A stretch of 64,000 nt of DNA from Valencia hispanica (GCA_963556495.2 OY747705.1:23239501-23303500), one strand, 5' to 3'. Counted from the stretch's first letter, positions 35,375 through 48,330 are shown. Made by a program: numbers and translations. The notes: a model not told the origin generated them from the letters alone.

Positions 35375-36640
35375 TGTGACGGGGTAAGCCGTGTTGCGTC
35401 ATTTCCTGTTGTCACTGTTGTGCTCCGTGGAGCTGTTGTTCAGACTCTCTTGAATTGATCTTGTTTTCTCTGTGCTGAGGCCTCTCTAAGTTATTTTAAC
35501 ACACAAGCACACTAAAACACACGTTTTGTGGTGGTGTACTTTACCTTTTGGGAACTCCTTGTGTTTCACACAGCTTTTCTTGGGGTGGTAAGGTCTCGCT
35601 AGCTCAGTTAGCTTAGCTTCATTGCGGCTATGGCTACTCTTCTTTCTCCTGTCTCTAACTCTTCTCTTCTCTCTTGCTCTCTCTGTCAGATGTTTAGTTA
35701 CTTCCCTGCCTCCTTTAGTGATAATGGTAACTGTAATAAATGTAATATTTTTGTAGCTTTGGAGGCGAGGGTATCAGACTTAGAAGGACAGCTCTGCGCT
35801 CTTGAAAAACCAGCAGATAGCCAAAGCCCATTAGCCAGCGCGGAGCCAACAAGGATAGAACCCCTTAGCTGTCCTCCGGTAGAGCCTGCACAGCCAGGAC
35901 CCCAGGCCGGCTGGGTGACGGTACGTAGGAAGCATAGTTCTAGGACCCAGCCCACGGGCCACCACCAACCGGTCTGCGTTTCTAACAGATTTTCCCCGCT
36001 CAGCGACACACCCGGTGAGAAGCCGACCCTGGTAATTGGCAGCTCCATAGTCAGAAACGTGGCATTAGAGACACCATTGACCATAGTCAAATGTTTGCCA
36101 GGGGCCAGAACGGGCGACATCAAATCCTACCTGAAACTGCTGGCTAAAGATAAGCGTAAATACAGTAAGATTGTTATTCACGCTCGCGGTAATGACACCC
36201 GGTTACGCCAATCGGAGGTCACTAAAATTAGTGTTGCTTCAGTGTGTAAGTTTGCTAAAACACTGTCAGACTCGGTAATCTTTTCTGGTCCACTGCCTGA
36301 TCGGACCAGTGACGACATGTTTAGCCGCATGCTGTCATTCCATCAATGGTTGTCTAGGTGGCGTCCTGCAAACGATATGGGCTACATTGATAACTGGCGA
36401 ACTTTTTGGGAAAACCTGGTCTGATCCGGAGAGACGGCATCCATCCCACTTTGGATGGAGCAGCTCTTCTTTCTAGGAATATGGCCGAATTTATTAGTCC
36501 TCCAAAACACTGACAACCCAGGGTCCAGACCAGGAAGCAGAGTCGTAGTTTAACCCACCTCTCTGCTGCTTCTGTACTGTTACCCACCCATTACCCTATA
36601 GAAACAGTGTCTTGCACGAAGCTAGGCATGATTTCCCGTC
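35375..36640 (+). mobile_element. CR1/L2-like LINE, 5' end and ORF1 only
   Basis: A 5' UTR-like leader is followed by an ORF1 frame at 35630-36424 and a short out-of-frame continuation to about 36560. The sequence after about 36640 is not LINE-like. ORF2 (endonuclease and RT) is absent, which is unusual because LINE copies normally lose the 5' rather than the 3' end. Confidence 0.65.
35630..36424 (+). pseudogene. LINE ORF1 protein with SGNH/esterase-like segment, truncated
   Basis: 264-aa frame. The N-terminus is Ser/Leu-rich, then a Cys pair and a short coiled coil ([18 protein letters not shown]), then a Pro-rich linker, then WVTVRRK. The C-terminal half begins [11 protein letters not shown], where GSS resembles the GDS/GxS nucleophile block of SGNH hydrolases carried by CR1/L2-type ORF1 proteins. 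It continues [12 protein letters not shown], matching the usual 'vvvhvGtNDi' block. The frame ends early at 36424, and the expected following block ([18 protein letters not shown]) is found in the next frame at about 36420-36465. A frameshift has therefore cut the ORF1 C-terminus. Not a host gene. Confidence 0.65.
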
Positions 36641-39048
36641 GGCCCTGGGAATGTCCGTGAGTAAAATCTGTCTGCTGATAGTCCACATTGCCGTGCGAAC
36701 CAAAACTGATATATCCATGAGTTTTTAAATAGTCGTGTGTGGTCTCACAGGTTTTGAAAATCTTACAACAATTTTAAAATCTTGCAGTGTGAACCAGACC
36801 TTACAGACCAAATGAGCCACACTTAGCGCAGAACCCTGCATTGCAAAGGAGAAACTGGCAAAATAATAAAGTTGAGACAACAAACTGACATTGACTATAG
36901 TTTACATACATGAATGGTGCAGTGCCATCACAGCTATGACAGTGAATCCATCTCACACTGAAACCACTGTTCTAGAGAGTGCAAGACTCACCGATCTCCA
37001 CACACACCAGTGTATTTGTGTTTTGCCCAGTGCAGAAAGCTTCTTCAAGTTTAACGCACACTGGGAAAACTGGGCAAAGTCATTCTCACCATTAGCGTCG
37101 CCGGATGTGTCAAGTTGAAGTTTGTGGATATGACACAGAAACAGTATAGAACAGTGTTGTCAGCACGGTTTAATATACTGCATTTTAAAACGACTGAGGT
37201 GAATGTTTTGATATGCGTCTTATAAGGGCTGGACAAATTTATCTTTGCAATATCCCTATAGATAATAATATCAAAAGAGCAAAGAAATACTTGGACTGCA
37301 GTGAGTATAAGTTAATGAAGCACCATGCTACCAGGCTCTCTATACCAGCAATATAAGTTGTTGCTTAACTCAGCAGAAAAATGAATTAAAAAGTAATGGC
37401 AAGGTAATGAAGTCATTACAAAACTACATGTTAGACATGGTTACTCCAAGCCCGCAGCAGACACACACGAGCAGTGTTGCGTTAAATACTGAATTATTTA
37501 ATCACAAGTCATAGTTATCGCGACATTCACCAACATTACTACAAGTTGCAAGCTGATGACGCCTCACTAGCTGATGCAGCATCAAACTACAACAGGATCA
37601 CTTTACATAAACTCACAGAAAGGAACAAATTATTCCTACCATTTAATCAAAATGGAGAACACCTGACATTAAACCATATAAAAGTGATTCTCAGTCAAGA
37701 GTTATTGGTCAACTTGCCAGTTCTTCCTCCATCTGAGTTTTTGCAAGTGATCGACCTGCAAATGATTAACATTTTCCATTTAAAGACCAATGACAGTGAC
37801 TCAACAATATACAAACTCATGTGAAACATTCCCGAAGGAGCTTGATCAGTTGATTTACTAACCCAATAATCTTTAACGGCAGTTTAACATTAATATTCAA
37901 CCTCATTGATTTAGGCTGGTCTAAAGTAAAATAATAAAGAAAAGTAGGAATTTCAAGTATTACGTTGAATAACAATAGGTCAGATAGCCCAAGCTTTTAG
38001 TCATCACTTTCTAACAAAGCAACTACCCAAGGCCACATTACCAAACTAATGCTGGATCTTCAGTAAAGAAGAAATGTTTACCAAGGGCTGCCATTAAGAA
38101 GGCACCCAATCAGCAGCTAGGTCAAACACTCTGGAGAACACATAGAAGACAGCTCTGTGAAAGCAGGATCATAAAATGTTAGAGCCTTCTTTCTGTGCAT
38201 CTGTAAACTAAATCACTAACCAGAAACTGTTTGACAACGATCCCTTTAGGCCTTTATTCGTCAAACTGACAACCCAAACCAGCAGAGATGTTTAGAGCCT
38301 GATCAACTAAGAAAATATCACAAATATTGTTTGGAAGAAAAAAAAGAAAAACATAAAAAAGTAAAAAAGGGTCAGCATCATTTCTATCTATGCCGTCTCT
38401 CGTTTTGCCATCTGCTGCCATTATACGCAAATCTTTCAGACAGGATGTTGACATTAGAGGCGTTAGAAGAGATAATGAAAAGTGACACAGAGGAGATGAC
38501 AACAGCCCTGGCACTTTGTTTACATTACCCACAGAGCTGAGATATGGGCTGGTCGACCTTGAGACCACGTCATCCTCACCACCATTAGTTACAGATTATG
38601 TTTGGATTGTTAACAGTCTGTAACGGACCCATAATCTAACTCAGCCGACAGGCACAAAACAACAAAGGGCATCTATGATAACCAGCTGGAGAGCCAATGT
38701 CAGACTTAGTTCCTATTTTTTTTCCCTTCCATTTTTACCAGTGCACACAGTATGTTACGACAAGTCTAAGTAGGTTAAAGATCACATTTTGAAATTAATT
38801 TAAGATTTAATTTTTTGATTTAACCAATAACATAAAAGAGTTATGCCTTAAATGGTTTCAGAACAGAGTACTTTTTTATTCCATTGGGAAAGTGACACCA
38901 TTACAGTTGCTTATTATAAATGTATATGAACACATGAAAAAAAAACAAGTTGAGTATTGTTTGAGATTCAAATAGAAAAGTCACTATGCTAAGTAAAGAC
39001 CTCTGTATCATTTTCTTTAAAATGACATTATCAAAATACAAGAGAAAA
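36641..39048. other. Intergenic, nothing identified
   Basis: AT-rich. The 92-codon frame at 37546-37824 has no domain and no good ATG. Confidence 0.45.
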
Positions 39049-39115
39049 ATCCTTTATTGTCCCACAGTGGATAAGTTCAGGTTACACAGCTGCAAGTTAG
39101 TGAGGACGTGTCTAT
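39049..39115 (-). mobile_element. Rex1-like LINE 3'-end fragment
   Basis: 'ctttattgtcccacagtgg...cagctgcaagttagtgagga' resembles the Rex1 3' end, as seen in the copy at 54.7 kb ('actttattgatcccagaggg'). Solo fragment. Confidence 0.4.
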
Positions 39116-40291
39116 TTAAACAAAGGTAAAAAAAAGAAGAAAAAAAAGACTATACTGTAAGGACATACTTATTGTATGTTTTTTTGTGACCATAAGTAGG
39201 AGTTACACAGTTTGAGAAGGGTTTACTGTGGCATCCTGTAGTGCATTTGCTTGAATCACTTTTACTGAGTCAGCTGCTGTAGCTGGCCAGTAAATTCTAA
39301 TGACAAGTAGGTCAAAGCAAGAGACAATACCTGAAAATACCCGCTGAGTTCTTATAGTTCGAAAGCAGAAGCACTAAAATATTTCCATGTTACTCATCTA
39401 TATCCTTTTGCAACAGCTGTTGGTGGTTTCTGCAAAATTATGAAACCAAACAGTGTTGAAAGTCCATTATGCAACAGCCTAGTAAAAACTGTATGTACAC
39501 CTATCTCTCTGTTTAGGTACCTGGTTTACTGAAATGCATGCATTCGTTGAGGAGTTATGGAAAAAAACTAACATTGTGTTGATTATGATGAGTTTGTTCA
39601 AAACTTACAACAGGTGAACACAACGTTTTATTTTAAGTAATAGGAAACCACACAAAACCATTTTGAAGACTCACCAGATGACAGAAATATCTTAACAACT
39701 TTGTCCATAACGGTGACGCAGCCTGAAATCACCTTCATCACATTCAAACTGAGGCATGTTCTTCATCCTCCTCCTCCTCCTCATAATCATCATCATCATC
39801 TTCATCTTCACTTTGACGCAGGACAGAGACGATGGACGGATACCTTCAAAGCACAGCAGTCTATCCGCACTTGTCAATGGGTTCATTGTTCGCAGCACAG
39901 GTGCAAACCTGATACCATCGTCAATAACCAGAACAATTAGCCTGAATAAACAAGCGGATCGAGATGCAAATTAAAAAAGAAAAAAAAAAACACCGCAAGT
40001 TCACGTCCCGACAGCAGGATATACCTCCGGATGTGACTTTTAACCTTGTCACTTAAAAAACAGCAACGGCCTTTATTTCGCCATCTGTATTAAATTACCA
40101 GAAGCTTTTAAGTTCATGTGAGGCGGTTTTAACTATGTTGTTCAAAACATAACAGTCGCTTTTTACGCCCCGCTTCTTTTTTTTTTTTCTCCAAACCAAG
40201 CAACCTGAAAGTAACCCCGAGCACTAAAAAGTAAAAGATATTTGTCAGTAAGCTATTTAATTGTGTAAAATTTGATAAGAAAGCTACTCAC
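39116..40291. other. Intergenic, simple repeats only
   Basis: Contains a (TCC)n/(ATC)n low-complexity run at about 39765-39810. Nothing else recognised. Confidence 0.45.
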
Positions 40292-40500
40292 TGTTTGTGG
40301 CAAAATAAACCGCCGCCCAGTCTGTTGAAATCTGGCAGATAAATGGAGGAAAACGCGTGTCGCCGTTAAGTTCACTATAAGCTTCCTTTTCCTTTCCGCT
40401 TAAATCTTCCTCCGGACCCAACCCTCCGAGGAAGCATTGATAGAAGGTGGAGCCACCCGGGCGGATCGAGCCAAAGCGATATGCTATCAAATGACGTTCG
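40292..40500 (-). promoter_or_regulatory. CpG-rich candidate first exon/promoter (distal, minus strand)
   Basis: A local cluster of CpGs (cgcgtgtcgccg, cccgggcggatcg, gacccgacgacg) within AT-rich surroundings. On the minus strand a consensus donor ACA|GTGAGTAG lies at 40292/40291. It could be an upstream alternative first exon of elovl1 about 12.7 kb from the coding start, or the start of a gene not otherwise visible. Inference from base composition and one splice signal. Confidence 0.35.
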
Positions 40501-41189
40501 TGTCAAAATCAAACTTGACCCGACGACGATTGGCAACTGGTTTATTTTCATTTCTAGCCTGAAAACACTAGTGATGACGACAAGGGCTGGAAATTCTTTA
40601 AGCGAAGGGCTTGTATAAAAGTGACATTTTTTGTAAAGTACAGGCAAAAAGACTTAATATAAATATTTGAGTTTTTTTTCTCTTGTTTTTTCCTTGTCTA
40701 GGTGGGTCTGGTTGCCTTTACTGTTAGGGCAGTTATGCTCTACAATTAGGGTTGTAACGATTCTGGGAGACATTTATTTGAAATGTTTTAATGTTTGGTC
40801 ATGAATAAATCATTTAAATGGTTAAACTATTATAAATAAGATGGTTAAAAACGGTGAAACTATTAACTAACTAACAAACGCAACGGATTGTATAGCCTAC
40901 TCGTAAAAGCTGTTCCTAGGTAGTGTGATATCCCATTGACCGCTGGTTACTTGAATGCATCACAGTTGCATTATAGATTTTGACCCCTATGGACACAGAA
41001 AGAACTGGACATTAAAATAACTTATTCTGCATGTGGTCCAAGACCCCTGCACATTTGTTTGATTCACTGTTTTATTTCATACATCTACAGAAAGGCAATT
41101 GCTGTGACTTTTATTTCTTTTTATTTTGTTACTGTGTTTTAAGATCTGTAGTACTGTTTAGGGGTGCACACTAGCAGTAGACTCTAAAA

Positions 41190-42105
41190 AAGAATTGTAA
41201 TTAGGGGTGTCATTATGTTAATTGCGATTAATTAATTACAGCCATGTTTAGCGCCCTATGTTTTTTTTTAATAGTGTTAATCTAATTTTTAATCCTTAAC
41301 TTTCCTGTTTCTGCATGCGAGTTTCCTTTGAAGAAAATCAGTTTTTATGCTTTGGGCTTCTTGTGCTTGAGTTGTTAGGGGTCAGTCACACCCTGAAGTG
41401 GACATCGATTGGTTGTAGGCCTGCTTATTATGAGCTGACTGGCTTTTGTTGTAGTGGAGGGCAAGGCGAGGAGGAGAGGTGAGCTCAAGACATGTGTTGC
41501 CAACTTAGCGAATTTGTCGCTATATTTAGCATGGATTTAGACCCCTCTAACGATAATTTTTTATAAAAGCGACTAGTGACCAATCTAGCAACTTTTTTGG
41601 GGGGTTATTGGAGAATTTTGGGTGAAGCACATATCTGTGTTACTCACACTGAGCAGCGGTGCTGCCTTCCTCTCTCATCTCAGAGCGCTCACAGCAGGCA
41701 GCCAGTCCTCGTGCTGCAGCTCCACCCGATACAGGACCAGCTGGAGTCTGAGCAGATATTTATGCGACTGAGTCCAGAATGCTAAGGAATCGCTCATGCT
41801 CGAAGCTAAAGTTTGTAGGCAGCACTTGGGACGAGTCTCAAAAACAGCAGAATGTAAACAGCTGGGACTGCATCTGTTCAAGAATGTTAAAAACTACAAA
41901 TGACTTCATAAAGCCACTTTTTTGTTTTATATATATCAATCTTTTATTCTGCTACAACAATGTAATAGATTTGAATGAAAATACCACAAGATGAGGGCAT
42001 TTCTCAGCAATTATTAGGTGTGATTAAAATAGATTAATTAGATTAATTAATTGCAGATCATAATTAATCTCAATGTTTTTTTTTAGATTTTGACTGCACT
42101 AATTA
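41190..42105. repeat. Probable non-autonomous DNA element or dispersed repeat
   Basis: Bounded by similar AT-rich ends: 'attgcgattaattaattacagcc' near 41219-41245 and 'gattagattaattaattgcagatcataattaatc' near 42030-42070. No transposase frame. Boundaries and family are uncertain. Confidence 0.35.
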
Positions 42106-42359
42106 TAATATGTAATATTTGAACCAAATATCTTTTATTATGTAGTTTTCCCAATATTGACAGAATAAGAGTGACTGGAGAAAAAATAAAAACTTCAACA
42201 GTCAACTCTATGATGGATTGTCATTATTTTGTTGGAGTTGTGCAGCTACAAGGGGGGTAATGTAATATCCTTCTTACTGCATATATATCTGACTTGAAGA
42301 TCTAATAAGTCTGGTCTAGTGCCAAAAAAGGCCCAAGGTGAGATGTTCATTTTAAGCTT

Positions 42360-42535
42360 TTTCTAAGAGCTTCTGAGGTAGGGCCTTCATGGAACTTGGC
42401 TCCCACGGATGCTTGGTTGGATTTAGATCTAGGGGGTTTGGAGGCCAAAGCAACACAAAACGCAATCTTGTCCTCCACAAACCATTTCTGAACCATCTCT
42501 TTTTTGTGGAAAACTGTTTCCACCCTGTTAGGTCT
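42360..42535 (-). mobile_element. Decayed transposon fragment (mariner/Tc1-like)
   Basis: On the minus strand it reads a WPPNPLDLNPTKHPW-like string reminiscent of the '[11 protein letters not shown]' catalytic-Glu region of Tc1/mariner transposases. Short and otherwise degenerate. Confidence 0.4.
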
Positions 42536-42639
42536 GCGACTATAAATTTGTACAAACGGCTGTGCAATGCTTTGACCCAGTCATACAGCCATTATAATTT
42601 AAAATTTAAAAAAGGTGACTCCCTCTGAGTTAAGTGTCA

Positions 42640-43015
42640 GTCTCTGCCTCAAACTGAGGACTTCAAATACCTTGAAGTTTTGTTTGGAAGTGATGGTAGG
42701 ATGGAGCAGGGTCAGAAATACTAATGCTTCTCTGGTCTGTTGTGGACGATAACAGAGCTAAGATAAAGGTGAAGCTCTTGGATTACCACCAAGATCCTAT
42801 GGAGGATGTGGTTTTAAATAGCATTCTTGTTGGGTTGGCTAGGCTCACCCTTGGAAAAAATGCAAGGAGCTCAATCATGGACTCCATATCTAATAGTTTA
42901 GGCATCTGACGAAGATACCTCCTGGCTGGTTTTCAGGGGTGCAGCTCCTTGGGAGAAGAACTCAGGGTTGACCCAGAACATTATTGATTGATTGATTGAT
43001 TGACTGATTGATTTT
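42640..43015 (+). mobile_element. Decayed Rex3/RTE LINE 3' end with (GATT)n tail
   Basis: Parallels the Rex3 copy at 25600-26235: 'gacttcaaataccttgaag' (cf. 'gagtttaagtatctgg'), 'ggtaggatggagcag', and 'ggcatctgacgaagatacctcctgg'. It ends in (GATT)n at about 42983-43015. Internally deleted. Confidence 0.6.
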
Positions 43016-43153
43016 CCTGAGTCTTCACCATTGGTGTCCAGCGTAGCATAGTTTAATTATTTCCATAATTCCTTTCAAAATGTTAAACTTCCATAGATTA
43101 TAGATTTAGGGCTTAAACTTAAACGTTTTCATGTATTTAGTTGTTTATTCGAA

Positions 43154-44508
43154 CATAATTTGGGCTTCCAGCTCATAAAAAGCTCGAAAACAGGAATTCC
43201 AAAAATTTGAATATTGTAAAGAAATCAGTCCAAATTTTACAGGGCATGAATGTTTTAAACTGTGTCACAAACTACTTATCTACTAAACTCAAAGCACCTG
43301 CACATGTTTTCCCAGGTGAAATTAAATTGCTTCACTTTGGTTCAATTGTCTCTGTTAGGTTCAATGTGGGGAAGACTGCAGACTTGACAACTGGCCAGAA
43401 GACCATCATTGATACCCTCCATAGAATGGGGAAGCCACAAAGGTTCATAGCTAAGGAGGATGGCTGTTCACAGAGTGCTGTGTCCAAGCATATCAATGGA
43501 AAGTCTAGTGGAAGGCCAAAATGTGGCAGGAGAAGATGCACCAGCAGAAGAGCTGACCGTGGGCTTCAGCAGATTATCAAACAGAGAAGATTAATGAATC
43601 TGGCAGAGATCCAGAAAGAGTGGAATGAGGCGGGAGTCACAGTTTCAAAAATCACCACGTTCTGACGCATCCGGGAGATGGGCTACAACTGTCGGGTTCT
43701 CTTTGGCCCGTCTCAACTGGGCCAAAGAGAAGAAGGACTGGACTGTTGGCCAGTGGTCCAAGGTCCTCTTTTCTAATGAAAGTAAGAAATTAAAGTGTGC
43801 CTTTCATTCGAGAATCAAGGTCCAAGGGTTTGGAGGAAGACGGGTGAGGAACAGAACCCAAGCTGCTTGAAGTCCAGTGTGAAATTTCCACAGTCAGTCA
43901 TGATTTGGGGTGCAATGTCCGGTGCAGGTGTTGGTAAACTCTGGTTTCTTAAATCCAAGGTCACCGCATCAGTCTACCAGAATGTTTTAGAGGACTTCAT
44001 GATTCCTTCTGAGGATCTGTATGAGATGCAAATTTCATCTTTCAGCAGGACCTGGCCCTGCCCATACCGCCAGAAGCACCAAGACCTGGTTTAATGCCCA
44101 TGCCATCACAGTGCTTGACTGGCCAGCCAACTCGCCAGATCTAGCCCCTATTGAGAATCTATGGGGTGTTATCAAGAGGAAAATGAGGGGCACCAGACCC
44201 AAAAACAAAGAAGAGCTGACAGCAAGCACCAAGGAACTCTGGGCCTACATAACTCCCAGGCAATGCCACAGGCTGATTGCTTCAATGCCATGGAGCATCG
44301 AGACAGTGATTAGGCAAAGGTATTCCCTACCAAGTATTGAAGATTGACATATCGTTTTGAAAATACCGTATTTCAATTGATTTGATGTGATCCTAAATGC
44401 TTTCTTTTTTCTGCAAAAACTGAGAAGTAAATGGGGATTTCTTCACAGTATTCAAATTTTTTGAATTTCTCTCTTAGTGGGTTTTATGAGCTGGAAGCCC
44501 AAATTATG
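43154..44508 (+). mobile_element. Tc1/mariner element with perfect 27-bp inverted ends, dead
   Basis: The left end 43154-43180 (cataatttgggcttccagct and seven more bases) is the exact reverse complement of 44482-44508. A second inner inverted segment ('ccaaaaatttgaatattgt' and 'acagtattcaaattttttg') continues the terminal repeats. It contains one transposase pseudogene. The whole element is 1355 bp, slightly short of typical full length. Confidence 0.8.
43367..44347 (+). pseudogene. Tc1-like transposase with frameshifts and a mutated catalytic residue
   Basis: N-terminal HTH: DLTTGQKTIIDTLHRMGKP, then CSQSAVSKHI, SGRPKCGRRR. The middle part reads LARLNWAKEKKDW and LFSNESKK, where the family has Asp (SDES); the first catalytic Asp is thus read as Asn. 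Then follow SVMIWGAMSGAGVGKLWFL, the 'QQDLAPAHT'-like region in a shifted frame, and SPDLAPIENLWGVIKRKM with the catalytic Glu. At least three frame changes occur (about 43660, 43790-43870, 44020-44100). Inactive. Confidence 0.85.
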
Positions 44509-47485
44509 TACAAATAAACTACTAAATACTTTAAATCGTAAGATTTGAGTATCTGCCGGTCTCTGCTGGTAGTTCTCGGGGTTGCTGAAACGCCTGCTCC
44601 CACCTATCCCCGCATTTTCCACCCATCTCCTCCTCCGACCTTGTACTCAGCCGAGAGCCTCGCCCCTGCAGAGCTCCCCACCCCTCACAACTCCGGCTGA
44701 GTCCCAGGTGCAGTAATTATAACACACCAGCTGCAGCTGTGCGTCTTTTGTGGGATTTATTTTATTTTATTTTATTTTTCCAAGGGTCTTAGAGAGGCAC
44801 AGGCGAAAATCAAGGCGTCCAATACGGAAGTAAATTTCTTTAAGGTGGATTTGGATATATGACGGACTTTTAAAAGACTTAAGGTGACAATTTAGAAGAA
44901 GCATAATACCCACCCTTTAAGTTCTCGGCCCTGAATCTATAATCTATTGAAGTTTTACGTTTTGAATGGAATTATGGAAATAAATAAACTTTTCCATGAT
45001 ATTCTAATTTTATGGAAAGGGTCTGTATAAGACTAACATTAGAAACGTCAAAATAAAGAGTCAAAGTGATATGGTTGGGGGGGGGGGGGGGGGGAGTTCA
45101 AGAAGCTTGACATTTTATCTAAGAAGATAATACTTGAAATGTAAATTATCACAGAGTCAAGCAGAACTGATTGAGCAGTGTTTATCTTCCAACAGGCAGC
45201 CTACACTGTGGGATAAAAGACTCACATCTTAACACAGTAGAGCTCTCATTCTACACTTATGATACAAAGATAAGATAAAAGCTTGCTTGAGAGTATGTCA
45301 CTGCTTTACTCAAAGCCATAAACCACTCCTCATGCTGGGTATGAATTCATTCGTGTAGCAAATTTGATATCTTATAATAGAGACTTGATGTCAGTTGGGT
45401 TTTGGCTGAGGTAAGTGGGCAGATATTCAGATCCTGTGATTGGCTGATTGGCTATCATGACGATCAATTTAATGATCCAAAGCAGGTCAGTGAACCTGCT
45501 GGAGAGCTGCAATGCTAGGTCATCCAGCTATAAAGAAGTCATGTGATTTACTCCTCTGTTTCCATAGGTGCCTTTCTCACACGCATCAATAAATATCAGA
45601 CTATCAGACACACACAAAAAATAAATAAATAAATAAGCACAAATTCATTGTGAAGGAAATTTACAACAAATGTTTTTGAACTTAACAGATTCTTCCTACT
45701 TCCCATACTCTAGGAGCACCAGCGATCTGTAATTTGAGTGTGTACACAGAAGTTGTCCTGCAAGTTAAGGTACTTTGAATTAAGGTGCTTTGCTCCACGT
45801 TTGCCACAATAATTACAAGCATGTTTTCAGACAACTAAAACAACGTTGAGTGCTGAGTGACAGAAAAACTGATCATACTTCCTCCACTGACACATTGTTT
45901 AAAGATAACACGAAGGGGAAAAACTAGGACATAGGGCAAGGTGGCTTTAATACACATGTGTATCTCTGTGGTTAATCCATGTGACTCATCATTTAAAGGC
46001 TGCCACTGGAATATTGTTGTATATGTAACATTAAACAAAAAATTAATTTGGTGGAAGAACTGGCTGATGGTTAAATAAATGTGTGTATCTTGTGTGTTTC
46101 TGTTTGTTATTTTCAAATAAAAACACATTTTTGCTGCTGAGAATTTTTCTCAGATAAAATTTTCAGAATCACAGAAAATTTCCCCCAAAGAATGTAAAAT
46201 ACAGGGCTATTCTATTCTATTCTATTCTATTCTATTCTATTCTATTCTATTCTATTCTATTCTTTAAAGTTAGCTCAACATGAGTCAAAGACATTAGAAA
46301 TCAACATCTTGGAATAAATTGTGAGGTTCACCTAAATATTTGTATTACTAACTAAAAAACCTAAATGGTCTTGTTGATCATTTGGTGTATTTACACTACA
46401 AGACACATCCATCCTTTCACACACAGATCAGCAGGGTCAGCACAGAGTTCAGCGCCTTGCCAAATGACAATTCAATATGTGGGATTCGAACGTAAGGACA
46501 ACTCTTTTTTTCTGAGCTACAAGCATCCCTGTGCTGAAAAGAAAACTCCAAATACAATAGAAACTATTGTGGAGTGGATTTTCCTCCTAAGAGCGGTCTG
46601 TGTTAAAGAAATTCCTGTTGACCTCGACTAGAGTTACAATTGGATCTGGTTTCTGTCTGATCCTCTTAGTTTTTAACAGATTCACTCTGGCTTATAGGTT
46701 TAAAATCCAATTAAAAGAAAAATGTTAAATAAATATTTACACTCCGTAAAATGACTCAGTAGTATAATTTAATTTAATGTAATAATTTTTAAACAATAAA
46801 TTATCTACATTCTACAATGGTGTTGCAAAGAGATAATTTTGCCCTCAACAACTTATAATTTTTCATAAATATCTACTATAAGAAATTTGCTTTCATTTTT
46901 ATAGATCCACCAATTTATTTTGACTTTAAAATTAGAAAAGCAAAATTCGTTTGCCTTAAGTTTTATTCTGTTGTGGAAATTTAATAAAATTATTCCATGA
47001 AAAAAATAAAAGGCTGCACAAACTTTTTGTTTGTTATTATATCAATATTTTATAACATTAGTTGGTCCTTTATCATTTTTTGCCAAAGTCACTAAGAGCT
47101 ATTGTTGAAGGTCTAAAGAGCAACTTGCAGCTTCAAAGCTGCACACTTCAGACCCCTGCCCTAAAAGTTTAAATCCAAAACAAATAAACAAAAGACATAC
47201 CATGATCCATTGATTTTACAGTATAAAAAAATCATAAATGTATAGAAAAGTCCTTGTCTTGACACCCTTACTGCAGGAGCTGTAATATTATCTGGGCACT
47301 TAAACAGTAAACAAATTATGTATTGGCAAACTAAAATACATTAGGCATGGCAATTGCTGTGACATATTTATAACTTCCTCATGGCTCATGGTGCAGATCT
47401 ATCATATTAGCTCAGGGTGACATCCAGTGGATGTATATAGTTGCTACAACACATGTCTGATTCTGACAGCCTGACATGGTACAAA
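44509..47485. other. Intergenic; GC-rich patch and simple repeats
   Basis: 44560-44720 is C-rich with some CpGs and could be a distant promoter or first exon of mob3c, but no donor was assigned. A poly-G run of 18 lies at 45077-45094. About 46390-46510 resembles a decayed fish repeat ('gggattcgaac'). No coding gene seen. Confidence 0.4.
46207..46264. repeat. (CTATT)n pentanucleotide microsatellite
   Basis: About 11 uninterrupted units of ctatt. Confidence 0.9.
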
Positions 47486-48330
47486 AATACAGACACGGAC
47501 AAATTTGTTGGGACCCTTGAAAAAGATGTATGAACAGACTGAAAAAAGGCAAATGGCAGTTTCATAATCGCACATTAAAAATTTCAGACATTTTTAATGT
47601 GAGTCATTTTATTCAGTAGGAAAAATGTAATGTTGATTATTAAATAAATTGCTGGTGGCACAGTATGTGGTACCTCTAATAATCCCTGTAAAACAAATTT
47701 AACACAATGTTTAAAGTTAATTCAAGTGTTTAAGAACCTCTGATTGGTAATAAATGACTTTCTGTTTCCCAGGGGTTTTAGCATGACATAACACAGTGGT
47801 CCTTTTCTTTCAGGCGAGTCAACATAACTCCATGACTCGCATATTGATTAACTATCAACTATCAACATGCCAACTGATTGTTTGGGAGTGATGCCCCATA
47901 CCTTGACCTGATGAAAAGATGGAGCTTTTGTGGCATCAACTAGTTACCCTGTGTTTGATCTGAAACCAGGGCTGAATACACATTATGCCCACTGTTAAGC
48001 ATAGTGGAGGATCTGTGATGATGTGGGTCTGTTTTTTTCCAATGGGCCAGAAACTTGTATGGCATCATAAACTTTTTATAAAATACCTGGGAATTTAAGA
48101 AGAACAAAAACTGTTGGACAAGAAATGTATAAAAAAATATTATATTATTTACATTGTATTTTCCTGCACTGAATAGATGTACTTTTTATTTAATTATTTT
48201 ATTTAATTATACTAATTATTGGTTGGATTTATCTTAAACATCCAGTGTGCCATTTTGTGATTGCAAAAGATAGCTATTTATAATGAGGCTTCTTACACAT
48301 CTTTGCAAGGGGTACAAACAAATTGTTCTC
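47486..48330 (+). mobile_element. Decayed Tc1 element
   Basis: The left terminus 'acacggacaaatttgttgggaccc' and the right terminus 'tttgcaaggggtacaaacaaattgt' are inverted Tc1-type ends. Internal 'ccactgttaagcatagtggaggatctgtgatgatg' is the 'PTVKHSGGSVMM' block. Internally deleted. A solo end of the same family (acaaatttgttggcacacc) occurs at about 14711. Confidence 0.65.

Noticed and set aside
35698..36123. 141-aa antisense frame
   Set aside because: Shadow of the LINE ORF1 on the opposite strand.
37546..37824. 92-codon frame
   Set aside because: No ATG at its start, no domain, AT-rich composition typical of chance frames here.
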